DNA of 64,000 bases, taken from Chromatiales bacterium. Lineage in GTDB: Bacteria > Pseudomonadota > Gammaproteobacteria > Steroidobacterales > GCA-2729495. A model generated the notes under the pieces. That model was not told where the DNA came from. It did not search any database and saw nothing but the letters and a program-made list of their open reading frames with translations. Positions 27,508 to 35,589 of this stretch are shown piece by piece (position 1 is the stretch's first letter; the number at the start of each line of letters is the position of its first letter). Location: the NCBI GenBank assembly GCA_016789885.1, contig JAEUPZ010000014.1, positions 1 through 64,000 of the forward strand. Reading direction: 5' to 3'. Made by a program: the position numbers and the translations under genes.

Positions 27508-28451
27508 GCCGCTGCTCCCGCCTGCTTCGCGGCGATGTCCGCCACGGCCGTTTCGTAACAGTGGTCCAGGTAGTGCCGCGCGATCTCGCGGCCGGTGGTC
27601 ACCCACACGTCGCTGTGGCCGGTGATGTACTCGAGGGCCTCCTCGAAGGCCTTCAGCCGGTGGGGGCAGCTGACCTGGTAGTTGTGCGTCGGGATGCACA
27701 TGACGGTGCCCGATTCGGCGCCCTCGGCGTACAGCCGGTCGAAGCAGTCCCTGATCTGCTGGCCGTAGCGCCGCGGCTCGATCTTGTTGACGACGTAGGC
27801 GATGGTGTCGTTCATCTCCAGGGAGTAGGGGATAGAGACGAAGCGCTTGCCGCTGCGCAGATGGATCGGCGTGGGCTGGTCGTCGTGGAACAGGTCGCAG
27901 GTGTAGAAGCCGGCCTCGTCACCGAAGAGTTCGGTGCCCACCTCGGCGAAGAGGTCCAGCGTCAGCTCCGAGTGGGACAGGGCCGGCGCCAGGTAGCCGG
28001 CGCACTTCTGGCCCGTGGCCCTGTGGATGGTCTCGATGGAGTCGCGGATCATCGCGCGCTCCTGGGCCTCGTCCATGCCGTAGGTGTAGCGCGTGTTGTA
28101 GATGCCGTGGCTGAAGAACTCCCAGTTGCGTTCCTTGCACAGCTCGATGATCTCGGGGTGGTGGGCGCACAGCGCCGTCGACAACGAGATGGAGCCACGG
28201 ATGCCGTACTTGTCGAGCACCTTCATCTGCCGCACGTGGCCGACCCGGTTGCCGTAGTCACGGATCGAGTAGCCGGGCAGGGCCGGGTTGGGCTGGGGCC
28301 ACGCCGCCCGGTGCGGGTTCTTCGGCGGATTGAGCTCGTAGAACTCGATGTTGGGGGCGACCCAGAAGGCCACGCGGGCCCCGTTGGGCCAGCGGATCTT
28401 CGGGCGGCCCTGGTAGGGCCAGTAGTCGTAGAAGCCGGGATCTTCCTTCAT
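27504..28451 (-). CDS. polysaccharide deacetylase-family (CE4) hydrolase, copy 1
   Basis: A 315-residue NodB-fold protein that is a paralogue of the next gene. Both share the IRDYGNRVG segment and a following KYGI-type helix, a CKER/LKER element, a HG-x-Y motif (FFSHGIYNTRYTYG), and a C-terminal His block (PTHNYQVSCPHRL). It is the middle gene of an operon with an isochorismatase-type amidase upstream and its sister overlapping downstream. Retention of two divergent copies suggests either a heterocomplex or successive reactions. ATG 28451 follows GAGGACGAGG; an upstream alternative start at 28475 would overlap the previous gene. Confidence 0.85.
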   Translation of the reverse strand: MKEDPGFYDYWPYQGRPKIRWPNGARVAFWVAPNIEFYELNPPKNPHRAAWPQPNPALPGYSIRDYGNRVGHVRQMKVLDKYGIRGSISLSTALCAHHPEIIELCKERNWEFFSHGIYNTRYTYGMDEAQERAMIRDSIETIHRATGQKCAGYLAPALSHSELTLDLFAEVGTELFGDEAGFYTCDLFHDDQPTPIHLRSGKRFVSIPYSLEMNDTIAYVVNKIEPRRYGQQIRDCFDRLYAEGAESGTVMCIPTHNYQVSCPHRLKAFEEALEYITGHSDVWVTTGREIARHYLDHCYETAVADIAAKQAGAAA

Positions 28452-28461
28452 TGCCTCGTCC

Positions 28462-29127
28462 TCAGCGCTGCCCATCCAGCCACTCGATCACCTCGCGTAC
28501 CGCCAGCACGTCGGCGTACTTCAGCGACAGGTCGGTGAGGTTGGCATAGTGGTAGCTCTCGTGCTTGTCGGCCACGCACTCCTCGGGAACGATGGTGCGG
28601 TAGCCCCGGGAGAGCGACTCGACGGCCGTTGCGCGGATGCAGCCCGACGTGGAGCCGCCGGTCAGGATGACCGTGTCGACCTGGTGCCACACCAGCAGCG
28701 ACTGCAGCGGGGTCTCGAAGAAGGCCGACGGCATCTTCTTCAGGTAGATCACGTCCCGGACCCGGTCGATCTCCAGCCGGTCGTCGAACTCTGACCGCTC
28801 GGACCCGAACTTGATGTTCTGCAGGGAGTCCGGCGTGTCGGTGCGGGTGCCCCATATCCCTGCGTCCTCGCCGGACTGCATGTAGGCCACGTGGGTCCAC
28901 ACCACCGGCCACTTCAGCGCGCGGAAGCGCCTGGCCAGCTCGTTGACGTAGTCGAGCTGCTTCGGGTCCGTCTCGTAGGCGGTCTTGAAGAGGTCGGTGC
29001 GGGTGTAGGCCTTCTGCGGGTCGATGTTGACCAGCACGGCCTTCCTGCCGAAGCCGAAGCGCTTGCGTGCCGGGTTGGCCTGCACCTCGAGATAGATTTC
29101 CTTGGCGGTCTTGGTGGTGGTCTCCAT
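28462..29127 (-). CDS. isochorismatase-family cysteine hydrolase (amidase)
   Basis: A 221-residue cysteine hydrolase. The catalytic triad positions are recognisable: Asp in LVNIDPQKAYT, Lys in LKKMPSAFF and the nucleophile in GGSTSGCIRATAVES. This arrangement is shared by N-carbamoylsarcosine amidase, nicotinamidase and biuret or ureidoacrylate hydrolases. It is the first gene of a three-gene operon with two CE4-family cyclic-amide hydrolase-like proteins, so an N-carbamoyl or ureide substrate is more likely than isochorismate. The product follows the family length. Exact substrate unknown. Confidence 0.86.
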   Translation of the reverse strand: METTTKTAKEIYLEVQANPARKRFGFGRKAVLVNIDPQKAYTRTDLFKTAYETDPKQLDYVNELARRFRALKWPVVWTHVAYMQSGEDAGIWGTRTDTPDSLQNIKFGSERSEFDDRLEIDRVRDVIYLKKMPSAFFETPLQSLLVWHQVDTVILTGGSTSGCIRATAVESLSRGYRTIVPEECVADKHESYHYANLTDLSLKYADVLAVREVIEWLDGQR

Positions 29128-29348
29128 GGGGCCTCTCTCCCGGCGGGGGGTCCGCGCTTGAGGGGCGCTATTTTCTGGTTCCCCGCGGTGGCACTACAAG
29201 GGGCATCGGCCCGCGACCGGTGGGGCCAGCCCCTGGCGGCCGGAAGCGGGTCCGGAATGCCGATGCCACGGCGGGATCCTGCGGCGCATGCCCGCAGTGA
29301 TGGCCGGCGTTCCCCCTCCGGATAGCCGGGGACGCGCCAGCGCCTGAC

Positions 29349-30332
29349 TCAGCCGGCCGGCGGTGGGCTGGGCGGAGGCGCCTGCCCCGCCATGATCCGG
29401 TCCGCCAGGGCCTTCATGCCGGCGGCCGTTTCCTCCGGTGCTTCTTCCTGCACGTAGTGGCCCGACGACTTCACATAGACCGTGTCGGCGGCGGGCAGCA
29501 GGGCATGGAGTTCCTCGAACTCGCCGGCGGGCTTGCCGCGGTCCTGGGCGCCCCAGACGATCAGCGACGGCACCTTGACCTTCGCCAGCAGCGGGATCTC
29601 GTCGGCGTCCTGGTACTGGCCCATGAGATGGGTCATGCCCCGCAGGTAGCCCTCGCTCTTCGACGTCAGCGAGAGGTCGGCAACCACCTGGTCGGTGACG
29701 ATGGACGGGTCGACGAAGGAGCGCTTCAGGAAGTCCGAACGGAACTCCGGGTCGCCGAAGAGCTTCGCCTGCAGGCGCGGGAACGGGAACACCAGGTACT
29801 TGGCGACGGGCGGCACGCCGGTCGTGACAATCCCGGGGTTCATGACCACGAGCCCGACCACCTCGGGGTCGTCGACCGCCACGCGCAGCGCGATGGCCCC
29901 GCCCAGGGAGTGGCCCCCGACGACGACGTTCTTCAGGCCCAGCGCCCGGATGAGGTCGCTGGCGAACTTCGCCTGGCTCGCGTTGCGGTAATCGAAGGGC
30001 GCAGGCTTGGCCGACAGCCCGTAGCCCGGCATGTCGTAGGCCACCACGTAGTAGCGGTCGGCCAGCAGCGGGGCGACACGGCGGAAGCTCTGCAGCGAGT
30101 TCGCAAAGCCGTGGATCAGCAGGGCCGTCGGCTTGTCGGGTCCCGGCTCGCCCCACGTGCGGTAGCGGATGTCGAGGCCGTCGACCGTGACGAACCGGTC
30201 GGCAGGGCCTGCCAGGCTGGCGGCCGGGACCTCATGTGCGCCGGTCGGCCAGTACGCCCAGGCCACCAGCGCCAGCCAGCCTGCGAACAGCAGGCCGACG
30301 AACCCCAGCAGGATCCGCTTGAGCCATTTCAT
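29349..30332 (-). CDS. membrane-anchored alpha/beta hydrolase
   Basis: A 327-residue alpha/beta hydrolase with an N-terminal membrane anchor (ILLGFVGLLFAGWLALVAWA). The oxyanion-hole region is LLIHGFANSLQSF, the nucleophile elbow VVGGHSLGGAIAL, the acid likely in IVWGAQDRGKPAG and the His in SGHYVQEEAPEE. The family includes esterases, C-C hydrolases and haloperoxidases; the sequence alone does not fix the substrate. It ends in a proline-rich tail. It is divergent from the UbiD gene, 73 bp apart. Confidence 0.87.
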   Translation of the reverse strand: MKWLKRILLGFVGLLFAGWLALVAWAYWPTGAHEVPAASLAGPADRFVTVDGLDIRYRTWGEPGPDKPTALLIHGFANSLQSFRRVAPLLADRYYVVAYDMPGYGLSAKPAPFDYRNASQAKFASDLIRALGLKNVVVGGHSLGGAIALRVAVDDPEVVGLVVMNPGIVTTGVPPVAKYLVFPFPRLQAKLFGDPEFRSDFLKRSFVDPSIVTDQVVADLSLTSKSEGYLRGMTHLMGQYQDADEIPLLAKVKVPSLIVWGAQDRGKPAGEFEELHALLPAADTVYVKSSGHYVQEEAPEETAAGMKALADRIMAGQAPPPSPPPAG

Positions 30333-30405
30333 CGGGTGTCGGGTCCGGGTGTAAGGTGGAAGGCCGCAAGGTTAGCACGCGGTTTTCCGCCCGCTGGAGA
30401 GGTCG

Positions 30406-31914
30406 ATGAACGCTGCCGTACCCGCCACCGACGCCCGGCCGGCCGAAGGCCGCTTCGACTCCGTGCGCGACTACATCGCCGCCCTCGACGCCCGGGGCCG
30501 CGTGCTGCGCATCCCCGAGATGGACCAGGACCGGTACGAGGTGACGGCCTTCGCCTACCGCCTCATCGACCGGTTCGGCATCGAGCACGCGCCGGCCTTC
30601 ATGGTCGACCGCATCCGCATCGGCGGGGCATGGCGCGAGGGACCGCTGCTCGCCAACCCCTACGGCCGCTGGCCCGACGAGGCGGTGCTGTTCGGCGTGC
30701 CGGATGTCACCGATGACTACCAGCAGATGTACCACGCCGTGATCCGTGCCCTCGAGCAGCGGCTCGACGGGGCGGGCAACTGGCGGCGCATTCCCCCGGT
30801 CGAGGTCGACGCCCGCCAGGCCCCCTGCAAGGAGGTCGTCCTGCGGGGCGACGACGTGGACATCGAGAAGTTCGCCTGGCTGCAGAACAACCCGGCCGAC
30901 GCCGGGCGCTACATCAACATCACCTCAGTGTTCACGGTGGACGCGCAGATCGGGCGCAACGTCGGCACCTACCGCTGCCAGGTGCGTGACCGCACGCGCA
31001 TCAGCGTGAACCCGGAGCCCGGGCAGGACGGCTGGCGCATCCTCACGGCCATGAAGAAGCGCGGCGACAAGGTCGCGAAGGTGGCCATTGCGGTCGGTGC
31101 CGACCCGTTCACGTTCTGCGCCAGCAGCACGAAGATGGCGCGCTTCGGCGAGGACGAGCTCGAGTTCGCCGGCGGCCTGCGCGGCAGCCCGCTGCCGGTG
31201 GTCCGCTGCGAGACCTGCGACATCCTCGTGCCGGCCCATGCCGAGATGATCATCGAGGGCGAGGTGCCCCTCGACGAGTTCCTCGACGAGGGCCCCTACG
31301 GCGAGATGTATGGCTACCTGGGTCCCATGAAGCCCAACAACTTCTTCATGAACATCAAGTGCATCACGCACCGCCGGCAGCCGTGGATCCTGAACTCCTT
31401 CACGGGCCTGACCTGCGACATGCCCCGGGGGCCGCAGACGGCGAGCAACTTCTTCTTCTACCGGCGGCTGATCCCGGACCTGACGGGGCTGATCGCCCCG
31501 CGCGGCGCCAACGGCGTGATCGTCATCAGCATCGACAAGAAGCTCCCGGGGGCCGGCATGGCCGCGGGCCAGTACGTCGCTGCCAACGTGGGCCTGAACA
31601 AGGTCGTGATCGTGGTGGACAAGGACGTGAACATCCTGAACCCCACCGAGGTACTGCACTGCCTCGGCGCGCGGTGGCAGCCGTCGGCGAGCCTGATCAT
31701 CCCGCAGACGCAGATGATGATGCCGGACCCGAGCCGGCCGCGGGCCATGCTGTCCAGCAAGATCATCATCGACGCTACGCGGCAATGGCCCCAGGAGGGC
31801 GGCCCGGAGAAATGGGCGCCCCTGAACCGCGAGCTGCTGCGCAAGGGCGCTCCGGAGGCTTTCCCCCTCGTCGACGGGCGCTGGGACGAGTACCTGAAGG
31901 ACTGGCGAGGCTGA
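30406..31914 (+). CDS. UbiD-family prenylated-FMN decarboxylase
   Basis: A 502-residue member of the UbiD family, which (de)carboxylates aromatic or alpha,beta-unsaturated acids with prenylated FMN. Supporting blocks are YINITSVFTVD, DILVPAHAEMIIEGEVPLDE, DEGPYGEMYGYLGP (with the conserved acidic residues) and ANVGLNKVVIVVDKDVNI. A GGAGAGG ribosome site precedes the ATG. No UbiX partner for cofactor synthesis is in the window. The family contains ubiquinone-pathway and catabolic members; lack of ubiquinone genes nearby favours a catabolic substrate, but this is inference. Confidence 0.9.
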   Translation: MNAAVPATDARPAEGRFDSVRDYIAALDARGRVLRIPEMDQDRYEVTAFAYRLIDRFGIEHAPAFMVDRIRIGGAWREGPLLANPYGRWPDEAVLFGVPDVTDDYQQMYHAVIRALEQRLDGAGNWRRIPPVEVDARQAPCKEVVLRGDDVDIEKFAWLQNNPADAGRYINITSVFTVDAQIGRNVGTYRCQVRDRTRISVNPEPGQDGWRILTAMKKRGDKVAKVAIAVGADPFTFCASSTKMARFGEDELEFAGGLRGSPLPVVRCETCDILVPAHAEMIIEGEVPLDEFLDEGPYGEMYGYLGPMKPNNFFMNIKCITHRRQPWILNSFTGLTCDMPRGPQTASNFFFYRRLIPDLTGLIAPRGANGVIVISIDKKLPGAGMAAGQYVAANVGLNKVVIVVDKDVNILNPTEVLHCLGARWQPSASLIIPQTQMMMPDPSRPRAMLSSKIIIDATRQWPQEGGPEKWAPLNRELLRKGAPEAFPLVDGRWDEYLKDWRG

Positions 31915-32066
31915 CCGCAGCGCGGCCCGGGGGCGCGCTCGCCCGCGGCAGGTGCGGCAAAACGGCCGCATCCTCCGCTGGCGGCCTGCCACGAGGCTAG
32001 GCACACTCAATGGTCATTACGGGGCTGCGGACCCGCGGCCCCTCGGACACAACGGAGGCATCGTCG

Positions 32067-33224
32067 ATGATCAGTGAATACCGATATTTCCTGCGACCGG
32101 TCCTGGTGGCTGCAGGACTCAGCCTGGCGGCGGCTGCCTTCGCCGCGGAGGGCGAGATGGACCACTCGAAGATGGACCACTCGAAGATGGACCACGGCTC
32201 GATGGACCACTCGGGCCACACGATGAATACCGACCGCGACGCCGAGGGCCGCCGGCTCTGGGGCCAGCGGCACGAGATGACGCCGGAGATGTACGACGAG
32301 CTCCGCGCGAAGATCCCGATCTACAAGAACGCGTCGAAGGCCACCATCGACATGAGCATGGTGAACATGGGGCAGGAGTACCAGTGGTACATCAGCCCCG
32401 CCACGCTCCGCAACGACGCTGGCGTGCTCGTCATGACCCACGGCTTCCGCGAGCAGGGTGACCGCGACTTCAAGGGCCGGCTCGGCAACATGTCCGCCGC
32501 GCTGCCGACATCGCTGGCGCTGGGCATGGGCATGATGATGTCCGACCACGTGCAGCTCTCCATCGACGACCTCGAGGCGGCGGGCGTCAACAAGATCGTC
32601 GTGGTGCCCATCGTCTCGACGGCCCACAACGAGCTGATGCGCCAGTGGGAGTACATCCTCGGGCTGCGGGACAAGGCCGAGTTCGTCACCGTGCCGCAGG
32701 TCACCCACAAGGCGAAGCTGATCCTCGCCGAACCGCCGGGTGACAATCCCCTGATCGCCGAGATCATCCTCGACAACGCGCTCGAGCTCAGCGAGGACCC
32801 CAAGAAGGAGTTCGTCATGATCGTGGCGCACGGCGCCAGCGGTCCCGATCGCGACAAGGACAACAAGGAGGAGATGAAGATCCTCGGCAACCTGGCCCGC
32901 TACATCCGAGAGGACGGCGGCTTCGCCGGGGCCGAGGGCTTTACCCTGCAGGACGACGCACCGCCCGAGATCCGCGACGCCAACGTCGCGAAACTGCGCG
33001 CCAAGGTCGAGGAGCTGAACAAGAAGGGCATGACGCCCATCGTCGTGTCCAACCTGCTCGGCACCCGGACCATCCAGCCGAAGATCCGCGAGGACCTGAA
33101 GGGCCTCGACTACAGGTTCAACACCAAGGGCATCTCGCAGCACCCCACCTTCATCAAGTGGATCGAGGAGACGGTGCGCTACACCCTCGAGAAGCCACCG
33201 GCGGCGAAGGCGGCCAGCCGCTGA
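32067..33224 (+). CDS. exported CbiX/sirohydrochlorin-chelatase-like protein with Met/His/Asp repeat
   Basis: A 385-residue protein with a signal peptide (VLVAAGLSLAAAAFA) followed by four MDHS-type units at about residues 30-51, a pattern seen in copper-binding proteins. The body has two segments reminiscent of CbiX-type chelatase repeats: VLVMTHGFREQGD and, later, MIVAHGASGPDRDKDNKEEM, each with a His-Gly metal-ligand motif. Ordinary CbiX/SirB chelatases are cytoplasmic and short, so an exported two-repeat form is unusual. The ATG at 32067 follows GGAGG. A periplasmic metal-binding or chaperone role is the best guess, not a demonstrated chelatase. Confidence 0.7.
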   Translation: MISEYRYFLRPVLVAAGLSLAAAAFAAEGEMDHSKMDHSKMDHGSMDHSGHTMNTDRDAEGRRLWGQRHEMTPEMYDELRAKIPIYKNASKATIDMSMVNMGQEYQWYISPATLRNDAGVLVMTHGFREQGDRDFKGRLGNMSAALPTSLALGMGMMMSDHVQLSIDDLEAAGVNKIVVVPIVSTAHNELMRQWEYILGLRDKAEFVTVPQVTHKAKLILAEPPGDNPLIAEIILDNALELSEDPKKEFVMIVAHGASGPDRDKDNKEEMKILGNLARYIREDGGFAGAEGFTLQDDAPPEIRDANVAKLRAKVEELNKKGMTPIVVSNLLGTRTIQPKIREDLKGLDYRFNTKGISQHPTFIKWIEETVRYTLEKPPAAKAASR

Positions 33225-33249
33225 ACGTCGCTGCCGGCTGAAAGGAAAA

Positions 33250-33283
33250 GGGCGGCTGCCCGGTGGGGCAGCCGCCCTTTTTT
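33250..33283. terminator. bidirectional intrinsic terminator
   Basis: A perfect 12-bp stem (GGGCGGCTGCCC, loop GGTG, GGGCAGCCGCCC) is followed by TTTTTT on the plus strand and preceded by AAAGGAAAA, which gives a T-rich tail on the minus strand. It separates the convergent CbiX-like and anti-sigma genes. Confidence 0.93.
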
Positions 33284-33333
33284 CATGCGGGGGACGAAAC
33301 GGGTGGCGGTTGGGCGACGGTCCGCCCGGACGC

Positions 33334-34176
33334 TCAGCCGGCGCTGGCGACCACCAGCAGCGGACCTGCCGAAACCACCACGCCCCCCGGCTTCTCCAGG
33401 GTGATCGCGAAAGTGGTCGGCCGGTCGACGGCCAGCCGCGCCTGGACGGGGATGATCACCTCACCGCTGCTGCCGACGTCGAAGACGCCGCCATCGACGG
33501 GGTGGCTGTCGCGATCCGGGTCGATGATCCAGAGCTGGTACTGGGCCTTGCCCGGCTCGTTGACCGGCATGCCGACGAGGCGCAGGAAACCTGTCTGGGT
33601 CGCATCGTTCCAGACGACGTCGCCGCGCACGCTTGCGTAACGCTCGTCGCCCCCAGACCACGGCAGCGTCACCGTCGCCGAGTCGGCCAGCATGGCGGCG
33701 CGCCCTCGGACCGGATCGGCATCGCCGCTCCCGGTAGCGGGGCCCAGCAGGTTCGCAGCCAGCGCCACGGCCAGGCACGCGGCGACGGCCCAGCCACCCA
33801 GGGCGGCTGCACGCCCTTGCCGGGGTGCAGGCGCGGCGGCGGTGGTGGCGGGTGCCGTCGCAGCCCGGCGCCGCTCACGGGCGGCGCCGATGTCTGCCAC
33901 GGCCGGCGCCGGCTGGCGCGCCACGATGGATTGGCCCTGTTCGGCCAGCCGCTGCCGCAGGCGCCCGGGCATGCGGTGAGCGCCGCTGGCGTCGCCACGC
34001 AGGCAGGTGACCTGAACCAGGGCCGCTGCCCGCAGGTAGGCCTCGCGCTCGGCCGGCGAGGCTGCCCGCAGCAGCGGCTCGAACTCGCGGCGATCGGCGT
34101 CGGACAGGGCTGCGGCGGCCTCGTCGGCCAGAACGTCGTCGAGCGGCCCGGGCCCGTGCTGGTTGAGACTGCTCAT
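33334..34176 (-). CDS. RskA-type anti-sigma factor
   Basis: A 280-residue membrane protein. The N-terminal cytoplasmic part would bind the sigma factor; one helix (GWAVAACLAVALAANLLG, about residues 128-146) spans the inner membrane. The extracytoplasmic part has the RskA C-terminal fold (YQLWIIDPDRDSHPVDGG ... VTLEKPGG-like ending). In RskA systems regulated proteolysis releases the sigma factor. The ATG overlaps the stop of the sigma gene (ATGA), the usual sigma/anti-sigma coupling. No zinc-binding HxxxCxxC motif is seen, consistent with the RskA rather than the ZAS group. Confidence 0.87.
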   Translation of the reverse strand: MSSLNQHGPGPLDDVLADEAAAALSDADRREFEPLLRAASPAEREAYLRAAALVQVTCLRGDASGAHRMPGRLRQRLAEQGQSIVARQPAPAVADIGAARERRRAATAPATTAAAPAPRQGRAAALGGWAVAACLAVALAANLLGPATGSGDADPVRGRAAMLADSATVTLPWSGGDERYASVRGDVVWNDATQTGFLRLVGMPVNEPGKAQYQLWIIDPDRDSHPVDGGVFDVGSSGEVIIPVQARLAVDRPTTFAITLEKPGGVVVSAGPLLVVASAG

Positions 34177-34859
34177 CCGGCAACCTCCTCGGCGGAGTCG
34201 CTGCCGGGCGCCGGGATGTTCAGCTGGGCCCGGATATGGATCAGACCGCGGCGAACCCGGGTCTTGACGGTTCCCAGCGGCAGGTCGAGTCGCTCGGCGA
34301 TCTCGCTATGGCTGTAGCCCTCGTACAGCGACATGGCCAGAACCTTCTGGTGCTCGGGATCCATGGTGCTCATCACGCGCTGGACGATGGTGACTTCGGT
34401 GTCTTCCTCGGCGGTGGCCGGGATGCCGGGCTCGAGGGGCGCGTTGTCCTCGTCGTCCAGCGAGTCGGTGACCGGGCGGCGGTCGGCCTGGCGGATCCGG
34501 TCGATCAGGCGGCGACGGGCGATGGTCGAGATGAAGGCGACCTCGCTCGCGATGTTCCGGTCGTAGCGCGCCGCACTGCCCCAGACGTCGATGAAGATGT
34601 CCTGTACGGCATCTTCCGCGTCGGCGGCATTGCGCAGGTAGCGGCGGGCCAGCGACCACACGAGGTCGCCGTAACGGTCGAGGCACTCGTTGACGGCGCT
34701 GCGTTCGCCGGCGGCGATGCGCTCGAGGATCGACTTGCTGGCAGTTTGGGTCGTCACGTCCGGTGCAATGCTCCGCGGCGACGCGCCACGCCGGAAGCCG
34801 GGACCGCGGTCTGGCGCGGGCGCTGGCGTGGCGGGCATCGGCTCGACGACATCAATCAT
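34173..34859 (-). CDS. SigK-type ECF RNA polymerase sigma factor
   Basis: A 228-residue ECF sigma factor. Region 2 is DLVWSLARRYLRNAADAEDA then VQDIFIDVWGSAARYD; region 4 is LAMSLYEGYSHSEIAERL then DLPLGTVKTRVRRGL, typical of the SigK/RskA group. It carries an N-terminal extension of about 40 residues rich in Pro and Ala. It overlaps the anti-sigma gene and lies 126 bp behind a fasciclin-domain gene on the same strand. In Mycobacterium the SigK/RskA pair controls fasciclin-domain proteins (MPT70/MPT83), so the same linkage here supports a conserved regulon. Signal unknown. Confidence 0.9.
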   Translation of the reverse strand: MIDVVEPMPATPAPAPDRGPGFRRGASPRSIAPDVTTQTASKSILERIAAGERSAVNECLDRYGDLVWSLARRYLRNAADAEDAVQDIFIDVWGSAARYDRNIASEVAFISTIARRRLIDRIRQADRRPVTDSLDDEDNAPLEPGIPATAEEDTEVTIVQRVMSTMDPEHQKVLAMSLYEGYSHSEIAERLDLPLGTVKTRVRRGLIHIRAQLNIPAPGSDSAEEVAG

Positions 34860-34985
34860 ACAACACCGGCTTGGCTGGTCTGGCTTGCTGCTGTGGCGGC
34901 GAGGCGCTGCGGGGGTGCCCGTGGCCGGCGGCGGCTGCCCGGGGCGGGTGCCCCGGGCAGCCGGTCGGCGGCAGACTGCGACCCC

Positions 34986-35504
34986 TTACTTGGCCGGCGG
35001 CAGGATCACCGTGTCGATCACGTGGATCACGCCATTGCTGGCACCCACATCCGCCTTGATGACCTTGGCGTTGTTGACCGTGACGCCGGCGGCGGAGGGG
35101 ACGACCTTGATCGTGGCGCCCTGCAGCGTGGCCGGGGTCAGCGTGGTCTTGATGTCGCCCGACATCACCTTGCTGCCCACGACGTGGTACAGCAGGATGC
35201 CCTTGAGCTTCTCCTTGTTCTCGGGCTTCAGCAGGTCGTCGATGGTGGCCTGGCCGAGCTTGGCGAAGGCCTCGTCGGTCGGGGCGAAGACCGTCAACGG
35301 TCCGGGACCCTTCAGGGCCTCGACAAGGCCAGCGGCCTTGACGGCGGCTACCAGCGTGTTGAACGAGCCGGCCGCAACGGCGGTGTCGACGATGTCCGCC
35401 GCCCGGGCCGCCGGCGCGACCGACAGGGCGACGAGGGACAGGGCGAACAGGCTGCCCACGGCGCGGAGGCCACGCAGGCTGGTGGTACGGGCGACTGCGA
35501 TCAT
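34986..35504 (-). CDS. secreted fasciclin (FAS1) domain protein
   Basis: A 172-residue exported protein with one FAS1 domain: signal peptide ([21 protein letters not shown]), then the H1 block [16 protein letters not shown] and the H2 block [15 protein letters not shown], ending in [19 protein letters not shown]1 domains act in adhesion or surface interactions. A GGGAGAAG ribosome site supports the ATG at 35504. It is encoded just upstream of the SigK-type sigma and its anti-sigma factor and is the likely regulon member. The short upstream region is shared with the divergent serine hydrolase gene. Confidence 0.92.
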   Translation of the reverse strand: MIAVARTTSLRGLRAVGSLFALSLVALSVAPAARAADIVDTAVAAGSFNTLVAAVKAAGLVEALKGPGPLTVFAPTDEAFAKLGQATIDDLLKPENKEKLKGILLYHVVGSKVMSGDIKTTLTPATLQGATIKVVPSAAGVTVNNAKVIKADVGASNGVIHVIDTVILPPAK

Positions 35505-35589
35505 GTGATCTTCTCCCAGGTTTCTTGTGGATTCGAGACGACCCGATTCAATGACCGGGCAAGGCACAGGTTCGCGGTCGACCCGCCCG

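Noticed and set aside
29128..29348. Possible RNA gene or riboswitch upstream of the amidase operon
   Set aside because: I looked for tRNA-like or known riboswitch patterns in this 221-bp gap and saw none; only GC-rich short repeats.
32157..32222. The MDHS repeats as an assembly or slippage artefact
   Set aside because: The repeats are not identical at the DNA level and keep frame, and such Met/His/Asp tracts are common in metal-binding proteins.
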